Positions 8,081 to 16,299 of a stretch of DNA of 36,775 nt are shown piece by piece. Numbering within the stretch: position 1 is the first letter of the stretch; every line of letters starts with the position of its first letter. The position numbers and the translations under genes were made by a program. Below the pieces are notes generated by a model that saw nothing but the letters and a program-made list of their open reading frames with translations, did not search any database and had not been told where the DNA came from. The stretch comes from Burkholderiaceae bacterium (GTDB lineage: Bacteria; Pseudomonadota; Gammaproteobacteria; Burkholderiales; Burkholderiaceae): contig CANFOL010000021.1 in the NCBI GenBank assembly GCA_947448695.1, positions 1-36,775 on the forward strand, written 5' to 3'.

Positions 8081-8371
8081 GATGAGCAATTTCATATTTC
8101 ATTAGTCAAAGCTTCAGGAAATGAAGAGATGCTAAAAACACATTCCGAAATAACTGAACGAATCAAAATTGTTAGAAGACTAGATTTTACTAAAATTGAT
8201 CGCATTAATACTACCTATGATGAGCATGGTCAAATCATTAAAGCAATTTTGGCAAAAAAAACTACTGAAGCTCAAAAATTATTAAAAGCTCACATAGAAC
8301 AAAGTAAGATTGAAGTCAGAAAAATCACCCTTGGAATGCTGCAAGACGCAAGAAAACTAACTTCCGGATAA
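8081..8371 (+). pseudogene. Remnant of a GntR-family regulator (C-terminal FCD domain only)
   Basis: The frame is open from 7997, after TAA at 7994-7996. From 8081 it reads as the second half of an FCD ligand domain: LDEQFHISLVKASGNEEM, then a helix ending RRLDF, then TYDEHGQIIKAI and LLKAHIEQS. The His residues in FH, DEH and AHI match FCD metal-binding positions. The N-terminal winged-helix DNA-binding domain and the first half of FCD are absent, and no start codon precedes the conserved part. Only the internal ATG at 8129 gives an 80-residue product. A regulator without a DNA-binding domain is almost certainly a decayed gene. Confidence 0.75.
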
Positions 8372-8387
8372 ATTTTTACTGGCAAGG

Positions 8388-8442
8388 GTTACAACTTGTT
8401 CCGCTTAAAAGAAAAACCCCACTATTTCAGATGAGGGCTTTG
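8388..8442. repeat. Copy of the intergenic hairpin repeat
   Basis: It contains GTTACAACTTGT (8388-8399), CGCTTAAAAG, then CCCCACTATTTCAGATGAGGG. The order of blocks matches the copies at 10639-10695 and 33754-33810. The stem is imperfect. It lies just after the FCD remnant and before the end of the next convergent gene. Confidence 0.55.
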
Positions 8443-8546
8443 ACTTTTTGGAAGCAAGAGAACTTAAACCTATCGCGCGCAAATTATATGATGCAATTTT
8501 ATATTTTGAACTAAATTCATGATCAATAAATAAGGTAATAATCAAC

Positions 8547-9158
8547 TTACATTGGTGGCTTAAACCCATCTTTTCCAATAGTTGCTCTGACTGCCATTAA
8601 TTTTCCATCTTGCTGAGAAACCACAATCAATGCTTGTGCATTTGGAACCAATAAGGCATTACTGCCGGGTCTAAAAGTGACAATAGGAACATCCTTTGGA
8701 ACCAACACAGTCTTTTCACCATCTTTATATTTAAGCAGTAACTTACCAGACTCACCCACCTTTATAAATTGAGAAACTGTGGCATTTGTCATATAGCTAC
8801 CCGGCTCCAAATCCCATGGGTAATGCCCCTCTCCAACCCCTCTCATTGACTCTGGAAATACCAATACTTCAAGCGCAACAAGTTCGCCACTTTTATTCGG
8901 TAATGTTGCAGTGCCAATAAATGAGTTTGACTGAATGTCGCTCATCTGAATTGGATACACCTCTTGAATATTAAATTTTTCTGGTATTTGAATGCGTAAT
9001 TTTTCACCACTACGCTCATTGAATAAGATAGTTTGACCATCTATACCGGTAATTATTCCTCTTATTCTGACAGTAGAAGGTGCTTGTGCGTGAGAGAACA
9101 ATGGAGAAAATGCCATTAAAAAATTACTTAATAAAATAATAGTTAAAATTTTTCGCAT
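8547..9158 (-). CDS. Exported protein of unknown function
   Basis: A 203-residue protein with a clear signal peptide: a positive start (MRK), a hydrophobic stretch to about residue 20, and cleavage likely after HAQA. The mature part is rich in beta-strand-like segments with few cysteines or histidines. It begins VRIRGIITGIDGQTILF, resembling an OB-like or DUF5666-like small beta barrel, and later has SMRGVGEGHYPWDLEPGS. No catalytic motif is obvious. It is single, divergent from the RidA fusion gene, and likely periplasmic. I do not recognise a named family with confidence. Confidence 0.75.
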   Translation of the reverse strand: MRKILTIILLSNFLMAFSPLFSHAQAPSTVRIRGIITGIDGQTILFNERSGEKLRIQIPEKFNIQEVYPIQMSDIQSNSFIGTATLPNKSGELVALEVLVFPESMRGVGEGHYPWDLEPGSYMTNATVSQFIKVGESGKLLLKYKDGEKTVLVPKDVPIVTFRPGSNALLVPNAQALIVVSQQDGKLMAVRATIGKDGFKPPM

Positions 9159-9362
9159 TTTTTCCTTAATTTATTTAAAGATCGATTGTGGAACTCACAA
9201 AATATCAATGTTTAAATATAATAACTCGTAAGTTCTAAAATTAAAATTAGTCATTAAAACCCCCTGGGCTGAATTTACAGTGAGTTCTGGGATATACGAC
9301 TTTATGAAGCCTTTGCATTTAAGGTAAGGCTATACTAATCTAAATTATCTTATAAATAAAAT

Positions 9363-9367
9363 CAGGA
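9363..9367 (+). promoter_or_regulatory. Strong Shine-Dalgarno for the triple-RidA gene
   Basis: AGGAG sits 8 bases before the ATG at 9376, which fixes the start at that codon. A TATACT box near 9330 could be the -10 element; its -35 is unclear. Confidence 0.6.
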
Positions 9368-9375
9368 GATCTGTA

Positions 9376-10623
9376 ATGAATAACCAAGTTCTTAAAGGTG
9401 CAAAAACCCCTAATCCAATGGCCCACTATTGCCAAGGCGTTCTCCATCGCAATACCATTTATGCCGCAGGACAAATAGCATCTGATTATCAAACGGGTGT
9501 TCCACCTGAAGCTAAACAATCTCCAGCTTTCCCCTATTATGGCTCTGACATTCAAAAGCAAGCCAGATATGTCCTGCAAAATATTAAGTCCGTTTTTGAA
9601 AGTGCGGGGAGTGACTTTAGCGATGTCGTTAAGGCCCAAGTATTTTTAGCCGATTTAAATGATTTCTATTACTTTGATCAAATTTGGAAAGAGTTTTTTC
9701 CATCACCACCTCCGAGAACTACGGTTGAAGTGGGTGGCTTATTAGTACCTGGCTGTAAAGTAGAGATTGATCTGTGGGGCGTAAAAGCCAAAGTCCCTCG
9801 TCAAGTCATTATCGGAAAAAAAACGCCAACTCCCATGGCTCATTATTCACAAGGTATTCTGATAGAAAATGTTCTATATGCAGCAGGACAAATCGCCTCA
9901 GACTATCAAACCGGCGTTGCTCCCGAGGCGAAGCAAGACCCTGCATTCCCCTACTATGGTTCCAATATCCAAAAACAAACTAGATATATTCTGAATAATA
10001 TTCAAAGTGTCTTCGATGCAGCAGGCTGCGACTTTAAAGATGTAGTTAAAGCCCAAATCTTTTTGACAGACCTAAATGATTTCTATTATTTCGACCAAGT
10101 TTGGAAAGAATACTTTCAACATCTGGTACCAAGAACGATAGTTGAAGTTCAAAAATTATTAGTGCCAGGATGTCGTATCGAAATAGATTTATGGGGTGTG
10201 CTACCCAACACGCCTAAAAAAGAAATTACGCTTCAAACTAACTCTGGACAACAATCCTTTTGTAATGGCATCATTGTGAATGACACCCTTTACGCTAGCG
10301 GGCAAATTGCATCTGATCATCAAACACCTTTAATTCAATCGGCCCATCAGGATCCAGCTTTCCCTTACTATGGATCAGAAATTCAAAAACAAACGCACTT
10401 TGTTTTGACACATTTGCAAAAGCTGTATCAACAAGGGGGCTTTGATTTGGCGGACACAGTAAAAGCTCAGGTCTTTTTGGCGGATCTTAACGACTTTTAT
10501 TACTTTGATCAAATTTGGAAAGAGTATTTTCCCTCACCTCCGCCTAGAACAACCCTCGAGGTTGGTAAGTTTTTGGTTCCTGGCTGCAGGGTTCAGGTCG
10601 ATTTAACAGCCGCAAAAGCTTAA
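9376..10623 (+). CDS. Triple-domain RidA (YjgF/UK114) fusion protein
   Basis: A 415-residue protein built of three RidA-like domains in tandem (about residues 1-137, 138-275 and 276-415). Each has its own copy of YAAGQIASDYQTG or a close variant, FPYYGS.IQKQ, DVVKAQVFLADLNDFYYFDQ.WKE and a PRT.VEV block. The RidA catalytic-pocket arginine is kept in all three at Arg114, Arg253 and Arg391, spaced 139 and 138 residues. Domains 1 and 2 keep the end motif VEID, while domain 3 has VQVD. RidA proteins hydrolyse reactive enamine/imine intermediates and usually act as trimers of about 130-residue chains, so this chain may fold as a covalent trimer. An insert, PEAKQ.PAFPYYGS, is not typical of RidA itself. 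The gene is monocistronic. Confidence 0.9.
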   Translation: MNNQVLKGAKTPNPMAHYCQGVLHRNTIYAAGQIASDYQTGVPPEAKQSPAFPYYGSDIQKQARYVLQNIKSVFESAGSDFSDVVKAQVFLADLNDFYYFDQIWKEFFPSPPPRTTVEVGGLLVPGCKVEIDLWGVKAKVPRQVIIGKKTPTPMAHYSQGILIENVLYAAGQIASDYQTGVAPEAKQDPAFPYYGSNIQKQTRYILNNIQSVFDAAGCDFKDVVKAQIFLTDLNDFYYFDQVWKEYFQHLVPRTIVEVQKLLVPGCRIEIDLWGVLPNTPKKEITLQTNSGQQSFCNGIIVNDTLYASGQIASDHQTPLIQSAHQDPAFPYYGSEIQKQTHFVLTHLQKLYQQGGFDLADTVKAQVFLADLNDFYYFDQIWKEYFPSPPPRTTLEVGKFLVPGCRVQVDLTAAKA

Positions 10624-10638
10624 TAAATCCCATGAAAA

Positions 10639-10695
10639 GCGTTTCAACTTGTAACGTTTAAAAGACAAACCCTCATCCGTAATGATGAGGGTTTG
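10639..10695. terminator. Hairpin terminator shared by convergent genes; repeat family member
   Basis: An 11-base perfect stem, CAAACCCTCAT (10666-10676) and ATGAGGGTTTG (10685-10695), has an 8-base loop. The upstream half carries TTTCAACTTGTAACG and TTAAAAG, shared with other intergenic copies. It lies between the convergent triple-RidA and alpha/beta-hydrolase genes, so it could stop transcription from both sides. Confidence 0.7.
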
Positions 10696-10759
10696 CTATT
10701 GAGTGCGCTAGTAACTTGAAATCACTTACTCAGGTTCTAGATTTTGATGAGCGCCCAGA

Positions 10760-11935
10760 TTATTGATTAAAGAATTTCTTTTGATCAATGCCAAAAATAT
10801 CGGCTAACCAATCAATCATGATTTCCTGACCTAAGGTTGGGTTGTCATGCTGACAATGCTCAGCTCCTGTCTCTTCCGCAGAAGTCAGGCGAAGTGTTAC
10901 ATTAACGCCTTTTGACTTTGCGTAATCATGCACTAATTGAACAGTCTCTACGCCTAAAACATCATGCCCACCATGCAACACTAAATAAGGGCATTGCATA
11001 TGATCTAAAACGCCTTCAAGCTTAAATTTGCTGGCTTTCTTGACCGCCTCCACCATGCTGTTAGCGCCAATAACCCATTTCATATGTCCTGCAAGGGCAT
11101 GATTTTCGCCGCGATCTGCAAAACGTTTTTCAATGTCCCAAATTGCTCCATGAGAGATACAAGCAGCCAAACGATGCTCCATTGACCCGGCTCTAGCCGC
11201 ATAATATCCACCCATACTCGATCCGCTTACAGCAATTCTTTTTGGGTCAATATCCGATCGTTGCTCCAACCAATCAATACAACGACCGACGGGAACTTCA
11301 TAATCATAGCGGGAGACGATACCCTGACGACGCAAAGCCCCTCCTTGTCCAGGTCCATCGACTAATAAAACCGAAATGCCGCGTTGTACCGCTCCCCGTC
11401 CGGTCATGAACCACAACTCATCTTTAAACGAGTCCAAACCACCAAATGAAATCAACACCGGTTGACGTTCTCCACCCACAGGTGACTTGATAAAGTAGGC
11501 AGGTAAAGTTTTTCCATCTTCATACGGAATTTCAACTACTTCGCCAGGAAGATATTTCAGCCACTTATGTGATGCGTTCTCACACTTGGTGAAAGTAGGA
11601 AGTCTTCTTGGATCATCCGCATCAAGCCAAAACTCTGCAGACCTATAATACTCAGTAGCTCTTAACCAACAATTCATCGCTGTCTGAATATGGCCATTTT
11701 TTTCTGCAAGGTCACCTCTAGTATCATTTCGATCCGCAACAACCATCCACTCCTTATGCCAACTTTCTAAATCTCCAGGAATCATGCGATCTGCTGCTTG
11801 AAAACATTCACTGACTGCACCGCCACCTTCCTGAGTTTCTCCTAATGTCCTCCTAAATTGATATGACATAAAAAAATGATCTGGCCAGTGATGCCAGCCA
11901 AAGGGTTCATATCGACCCGGAGTGCCATTATTCAT
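10760..11935 (-). CDS. Alpha/beta hydrolase (FrsA/DUF1100-like esterase)
   Basis: A 391-residue hydrolase. A helical N-terminal cap of about 140 residues is followed by the alpha/beta core. The nucleophile elbow is VSGSSMGGYYAARAG (GxSxG serine), an aspartate lies in LVLHGGHDVLG, and a histidine occurs in GAEHCQHDN, completing a plausible triad. DGPGQGG provides the oxyanion region. The layout matches the FrsA-like/2,6-dihydropseudooxynicotine hydrolase group, which cleaves C-C or ester bonds in small organic acids. The start is ATG (11935). It is monocistronic, with a Bug receptor about 300 bases upstream on the same strand, hinting at uptake and cleavage of one substrate class. The substrate is unknown. 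Confidence 0.85.
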   Translation of the reverse strand: MNNGTPGRYEPFGWHHWPDHFFMSYQFRRTLGETQEGGGAVSECFQAADRMIPGDLESWHKEWMVVADRNDTRGDLAEKNGHIQTAMNCWLRATEYYRSAEFWLDADDPRRLPTFTKCENASHKWLKYLPGEVVEIPYEDGKTLPAYFIKSPVGGERQPVLISFGGLDSFKDELWFMTGRGAVQRGISVLLVDGPGQGGALRRQGIVSRYDYEVPVGRCIDWLEQRSDIDPKRIAVSGSSMGGYYAARAGSMEHRLAACISHGAIWDIEKRFADRGENHALAGHMKWVIGANSMVEAVKKASKFKLEGVLDHMQCPYLVLHGGHDVLGVETVQLVHDYAKSKGVNVTLRLTSAEETGAEHCQHDNPTLGQEIMIDWLADIFGIDQKKFFNQ

Positions 11936-12239
11936 AAATTTGTACCTTTTTATTGTTGTTTGAAATATATATCGCTTACTAATTTACCAAACTTTACATA
12001 ATTTTTCCTAATTAAGTTATCAGTAAAGTGCATTTAACTTTAGGGCATATTTTATGGACTAGGATTTTCCTCTTGATAGGCAGTAATCTGATTGATTAAG
12101 GTAATTTTTAAATTAACCTAAAAAAGTTAGATGCAATAACTTTTATCTTTGAGAGAGGTACTAAACCTTGAGCCTGATCATACTTATAATTAATGTTCGG
12201 CTATTTACTTTCTCTACTTTTAATTTCACTATCTCAGGC
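11936..12239. other. Intergenic region with a small hairpin
   Basis: AT-rich, 304 bases, between two minus-strand genes. An inverted repeat AAAAGTTA (12122-12129) / TAACTTTT (12137-12144) could end transcription of the Bug gene. No coding frame was recognised. The promoter of the hydrolase should be in the first 100 bases. Confidence 0.4.
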
Positions 12240-13232
12240 CTAGTCTAATTTACCTATTCGCTTGACAACTTCATTCATCTTCACAATATCCTTATCCCAA
12301 AAAACTTGAAATTCTGGCTCATCTAAATAAGCTATTGGACTACCAGCATTATTGAGAACTGTTTTCACTAAATTATCATTGAGGGCAGTACGTAGCGCGT
12401 CACGATAACTCTTTAAAATTGGCTCTGGAGTTGCTTTAGGCAAAAACAAACCAGTCCACTGGTTATATTCAACGGCCATACCTAACTCCTTAAAGGATGG
12501 TACATCGGGTAAAACTGCTAATCTTCCCTCCCCAGAATGAGCTAATGCTCTTAACTTTCCACCTTTAATATGCTGAACTACAGTTGAAGGTCCGCTAGCA
12601 GTTGTCTCTACTTCACCGGCTAATACGGCTAATACTGCAGGTCCGGCACCAGTGTAAGGAATATGAACTATAAAGATTTTTTGATCGGCCTTTAACATTT
12701 CCATCGGTAGTTGCATCGTTCCGTAATTACCCGATGAACTGTAATTAAATTTACCTGGCTTCTTGCGAGCATCGGCTACAAATTCTTGGATAGTTTTCCA
12801 TGGTGCATCGGCACGAACTACCATAACCACAGGGTCTGAAGTGATTCGACCAATTGGCCTTAATTGAGAAGTTGTATAAGAAACTGATTTACCCGCAATT
12901 TTATCCGTCTCCGGAATAGTTGATACTGAAGACATTGCAAACAATACGTTATAACCATCTGGTGTAGCCTTAGCTACATAAGCATTACCAATGGCACCAC
13001 CCGCTCCCGGACGACTTTCCATCACAATTGGTTTTTCTAAGACCTTATTCATCCCTTCAACTACCGGCCTTCCAACCACTGTTGCAACCCCACCCGGTGG
13101 AAATGGAATCGTCATCGTAATTGGCTTGACTGGCCAAGAGTCATTTGCAAAAATATTCGTGCATAGCCCAAAAGCGTACATAAAAAAAACTAGTTGAATA
13201 GATTTGTTAATCGTATGAATTTTATTTAACAT
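12240..13232 (-). CDS. Bug-family tripartite tricarboxylate transporter substrate-binding protein
   Basis: A 330-residue periplasmic binding protein. The signal peptide covers about residues 1-29 (IQLVFFMYAFGLCTNIFA). Family markers are WPVKPITMTIPFPPGGV near the mature N-terminus, then ESRPGAGGAIGN, then VHIPYTGAGPAVLAVLAGEV, and LPDVPSFKELG near the C-terminus. Bug proteins capture carboxylates or other small organics for TctAB-type carriers. No tctA or tctB is in the window, so it is an orphan receptor, as is common in betaproteobacteria. The ligand cannot be predicted. Confidence 0.92.
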   Translation of the reverse strand: MLNKIHTINKSIQLVFFMYAFGLCTNIFANDSWPVKPITMTIPFPPGGVATVVGRPVVEGMNKVLEKPIVMESRPGAGGAIGNAYVAKATPDGYNVLFAMSSVSTIPETDKIAGKSVSYTTSQLRPIGRITSDPVVMVVRADAPWKTIQEFVADARKKPGKFNYSSSGNYGTMQLPMEMLKADQKIFIVHIPYTGAGPAVLAVLAGEVETTASGPSTVVQHIKGGKLRALAHSGEGRLAVLPDVPSFKELGMAVEYNQWTGLFLPKATPEPILKSYRDALRTALNDNLVKTVLNNAGSPIAYLDEPEFQVFWDKDIVKMNEVVKRIGKLD

Positions 13233-13590
13233 TGTTTTCCCTTAAGATAACGATTCTTGTCAGTCTCAGAAATAATTTTGCGCCTAATAATTAAGCTACT
13301 TTTTAGCTTATATTTCTTTTGAGATTATTTTTAATTAGCAATTTATAAACTTAATAAGTATCCTACCCCAGATAACGTGAAACGCCCACTATTTCTAATG
13401 AGGGTTTGTACGACCTGAGACATAATTAATTATTCTGACAAGAGACCATACTTTACATTTTTGAGTATAAGAAGGGCTAACTTATGTAAAGAAATGAAAA
13501 TATGCAGATGGATAAAAAATTTCCAGAACAAACCAGTTTGTTAGAATAATTTTCTACACGATACTTTTACAAATATAAAAAATAAGCGAT
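13233..13590. other. Intergenic region containing a repeat copy
   Basis: 358 AT-rich bases between the divergent Bug gene and the tandem OsmC gene. Apart from the hairpin repeat at 13372-13408, nothing coding was seen. It should hold promoters for both flanking genes. Confidence 0.45.
13372..13408. repeat. Copy of the intergenic hairpin repeat
   Basis: ATAACGTGAAACG is followed by CCCACTATTTCTAATGAGGG. The core matches copies at 6811, 8388 and 33754. It stands upstream of, not behind, the adjacent genes, which argues that the family is more than a set of gene-end terminators. Confidence 0.55.
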
Positions 13591-14784
13591 ATGTTAAAAA
13601 TAATAGACACAATTGAAGGCTCTGGCTTTCCTTTAGGCTTTCGATTTTCACATTCAAATCATCGATCTTCTCTTGTGCTTGATCAAGCGGGTAATGATTC
13701 TATTATTGTCGAATGCCGAGCGATGGGAGATCATCAAAAAGAATCTATCGTGACAGAAGGTATCCATGGAGCACAGTGGCGCATGACGAGTGATGAGGGA
13801 CCTTATTTACAAGGAACTGATCATGCCCCTTTTCCATTAGGATTTTTTAATGTTGGACTACAGTCTGATCTCATTAATCGTATTGTGCATATTGCCCAAG
13901 CGCGATCAATTCCAATAGATACCTTACATCTTGAGCTAGATAATTTATATTCATTTAGCGGTTCTTTTTTTAAAGGAACAGGTCAAGGATCGGCTGATAG
14001 CATTGAGATCCGTATACAAATAATATCTAAGTCAGATGCTAATACGATTCGCACTCTCATCAATGATGCTATTCAAGCATCTCCAGTGTTTGCTGCACTT
14101 CAAACACCTCTATCAAATACCTTCGCTATTTATGTCAATGGTAAGCGCAGAGATGTTGTTGGTATGCATTCATCCACATCACAAGATAAGCAAGACCCCT
14201 TTAAAAAATATATAAAACTCCCCAGTCCGTTACAAAACAATGACGATCAAACAGATTTAATTACTAAAATTCCATTTGTGAGTTCAGAAGAAATGCAAAC
14301 CATGCCTTCGGAGACCACGCGCATTGGACTTCGCGTGAAAGGGCATAGTGAACTCAATGAATCAACAACAGGAGTTAAATCTGAGACGACTCTTGAGCGT
14401 CCAGTGGGCAGTAAATTTGGCTTTAAGACCGATGAGTTCTCAACTCAAAGTACCGCACCAAGTGGGATATCTTACCTTTGTGCAGGAATTGCCTTTTGTT
14501 ACATGACGCAATTATTAAGATATTCCGAGTACCTCAAATATAAAATCAGTGATATTCGAATGGTTCAGGTTAACCCTTTTCGTTTGACTGGGTCAGCCGC
14601 AGAAAATAATTTACAAGCATTTGCAGATCCTGTCGATACGCATTTATTTCTAAATGGCGAAGAGGCTGATGAAGTCATGCAAAATCTTCTGACGATGGGT
14701 GCAAAAACCTGTTACCTTCATGCTGCTTTAAGTGCTAAAGTCATACCGCAGGTCTCGATTTCTTTGAATGCTGAAATAATCTAA
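13591..14784 (+). CDS. Tandem OsmC-like protein with a cysteine-less N-terminal domain
   Basis: A 397-residue protein that reads as two OsmC-like halves. The N-terminal half (about 1-195) has HAPFPLGFFNVGLQSDLI, aligning with the helix that normally carries the first redox cysteine, but no cysteine is there. The C-terminal half (about 230-397) has SGISYLCAGIAFCYMTQL with Cys297 and Cys303, and the second-site TCYLHAAL with Cys374. OsmC/Ohr proteins reduce organic peroxides with a cysteine pair, so only the C-terminal half could be active. It is monocistronic, with GST genes downstream hinting at oxidative or electrophile defence. The family call is by motif pattern and could be checked by structure. 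Confidence 0.7.
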   Translation: MLKIIDTIEGSGFPLGFRFSHSNHRSSLVLDQAGNDSIIVECRAMGDHQKESIVTEGIHGAQWRMTSDEGPYLQGTDHAPFPLGFFNVGLQSDLINRIVHIAQARSIPIDTLHLELDNLYSFSGSFFKGTGQGSADSIEIRIQIISKSDANTIRTLINDAIQASPVFAALQTPLSNTFAIYVNGKRRDVVGMHSSTSQDKQDPFKKYIKLPSPLQNNDDQTDLITKIPFVSSEEMQTMPSETTRIGLRVKGHSELNESTTGVKSETTLERPVGSKFGFKTDEFSTQSTAPSGISYLCAGIAFCYMTQLLRYSEYLKYKISDIRMVQVNPFRLTGSAAENNLQAFADPVDTHLFLNGEEADEVMQNLLTMGAKTCYLHAALSAKVIPQVSISLNAEII

Positions 14785-15080
14785 CTTATAAATGGCGCCA
14801 TAAGAACTGAACAATTTAAAATATAGGCTTTAGTTTTTTTACAACAAATTATTGTGTAATAAAACATATCAATCAATTGAATCGTGAAGTGATTTATGAA
14901 AGCTAGGATCGTTAGAGGATGATTTAGTATATTTCTTTTAGAAGTAGCTCAGAATCTAAGACCATTTCAGGTGAAGTAGCTCTATAAGTAAAAACTCATG
15001 TCTGAATTAAGAAACGTGACATTCATAATCCAGTTAATATATGAATATTGAACATAAATGACACAAAAAGGTAAGAAATA

Positions 15081-15935
15081 ATGACTGATGCAACTGAATA
15101 TACTCCACCAAAAATCTGGACATGGGAAAAACCTAATGGTGGAAAATTTGCAGGTATCAACCAACCGACAGCTGGCGCGCGACAAGAAAAAGAATTACCA
15201 ATTGGTCGCCACCCTCTTCAGTTATATTCCTTGGGCACGCCAAACGGTGTAAAAGTCACAATCATGCTTGAAGAGCTTCTAGCTCTGGGACACTCTGGGG
15301 CTGAGTACGATGCTTGGTTAATTACAATTGTTGACGGCGACCAATTTGGGTCAGATTTTGTGAAAATAAATCCAAACTCAAAAATTCCAGCCCTACTTGA
15401 TCGCAGTATGCCAACACCTATTCGTGTTTTCGAATCAGGGTCAATTTTGCTTTATCTAGCAGAAAAATTTGATGCTTTCCTACCGAAAGACTTATCTACT
15501 CGGACGGAAATGATGAATTGGCTTTTCTGGCAGATGGGGAGCGCGCCATACATAGGGGGCGGATTCGGTCATTTTTATGCTTATGCCCCTTACAAAATGG
15601 AATATCCAATCGACCGTTTTACCATGGAAGCAAAACGTCAACTTGATGTGCTTGACCAACGTCTGGCAGCAAACGAATATCTTGCCGGATCTGAATACAC
15701 CATCGCAGATATCGCAGCTTTCCCTTGGTATGGAGCCCTCGTTAAAGGATGGGTGTATGGTGCGACAGAATTTCTTGGCGCTCATGAGTATGTGAATGTC
15801 CAACGGTGGGTAGATACCATTTTAGAAAGGCCGGCAGTCAAACGAGGCCGTATGGTTAATCGCACTTCGGGCGAACCCTCCGAGCAATTACGTGAACGTC
15901 ACGATGCAAGTGATTTTGATACAAAATCACTGTAA
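15081..15935 (+). CDS. yghU: YghU-like glutathione S-transferase (disulfide-bond reductase)
   Basis: A 284-residue protein, near the 288 of E. coli YghU, and strongly alike along its length as I recall that protein. Shared features include PIGRHPLQLYSLGTPNGVKV, VNPNSKIPAL-type (here INPNSKIPAL), VFESGSILLYLAEKF, MNWLFWQMGSAPY, GGGFGHFYAYAP, EYTIADIAAFPWYG and a tail ERHDASDF. The thioredoxin fold covers about residues 40-130 and the helical C-terminal domain the rest. YghU binds two glutathione molecules and shows disulfide-bond reductase activity. The gene looks richer in G/C than its neighbours by eye, so recent transfer is possible. A terminator follows. Confidence 0.93.
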   Translation: MTDATEYTPPKIWTWEKPNGGKFAGINQPTAGARQEKELPIGRHPLQLYSLGTPNGVKVTIMLEELLALGHSGAEYDAWLITIVDGDQFGSDFVKINPNSKIPALLDRSMPTPIRVFESGSILLYLAEKFDAFLPKDLSTRTEMMNWLFWQMGSAPYIGGGFGHFYAYAPYKMEYPIDRFTMEAKRQLDVLDQRLAANEYLAGSEYTIADIAAFPWYGALVKGWVYGATEFLGAHEYVNVQRWVDTILERPAVKRGRMVNRTSGEPSEQLRERHDASDFDTKSL

Positions 15936-15941
15936 ATAAAG

Positions 15942-15966
15942 ACCCTCCAATATTTTTATTGAGGGT
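15942..15966 (+). terminator. Rho-independent terminator after the GST gene
   Basis: ACCCTC (15942-15947) pairs with GAGGGT (15961-15966). AATA/TATT extends the stem across a bulged C, and TCTTT follows. It lies 7 bases after the stop codon. Confidence 0.7.
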
Positions 15967-16299
15967 TCTTTGGATTGACTGTCAAGGGCTTAGCTCGGCA
16001 TTGCCTTATTCATTTCTTTATTAAGACGTCACTAGATTTGAGGCCATTCATGTAGCAACTTTCCACCACTAATACGCAATTTTCTGCTCAAGGTTCCTCA
16101 TTTACAAAACAATAGCTAAAATTGCACCTCATAGGCTTACAATCAATCATGTAATCTTAATTGTAGAATTTTATAAAGCTTTAAGACTTTTAAAGATCCT
16201 GATACTGTTTGAATGGTTTAACCGAAACTCGCTGAGATAGATTACATTGAAGTTTTAGTAGTGGTGGTGTTTTTCAACTAAAAGCCTTCTCAAAGAAAG
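15967..16299. other. Intergenic region upstream of sorA-like gene
   Basis: About 330 bases with no recognisable coding frame. It must carry the promoter of the sulfite dehydrogenase operon. No convincing operator or -35/-10 pair could be chosen by eye. Confidence 0.4.

Noticed and set aside
14942..14985. tRNA-like GTAGCTCAG followed by a second AGTAGCTC
   Set aside because: It resembles a D-arm, but no acceptor stem, anticodon arm or TTCGA-type T-arm with matching pairs can be built around it.
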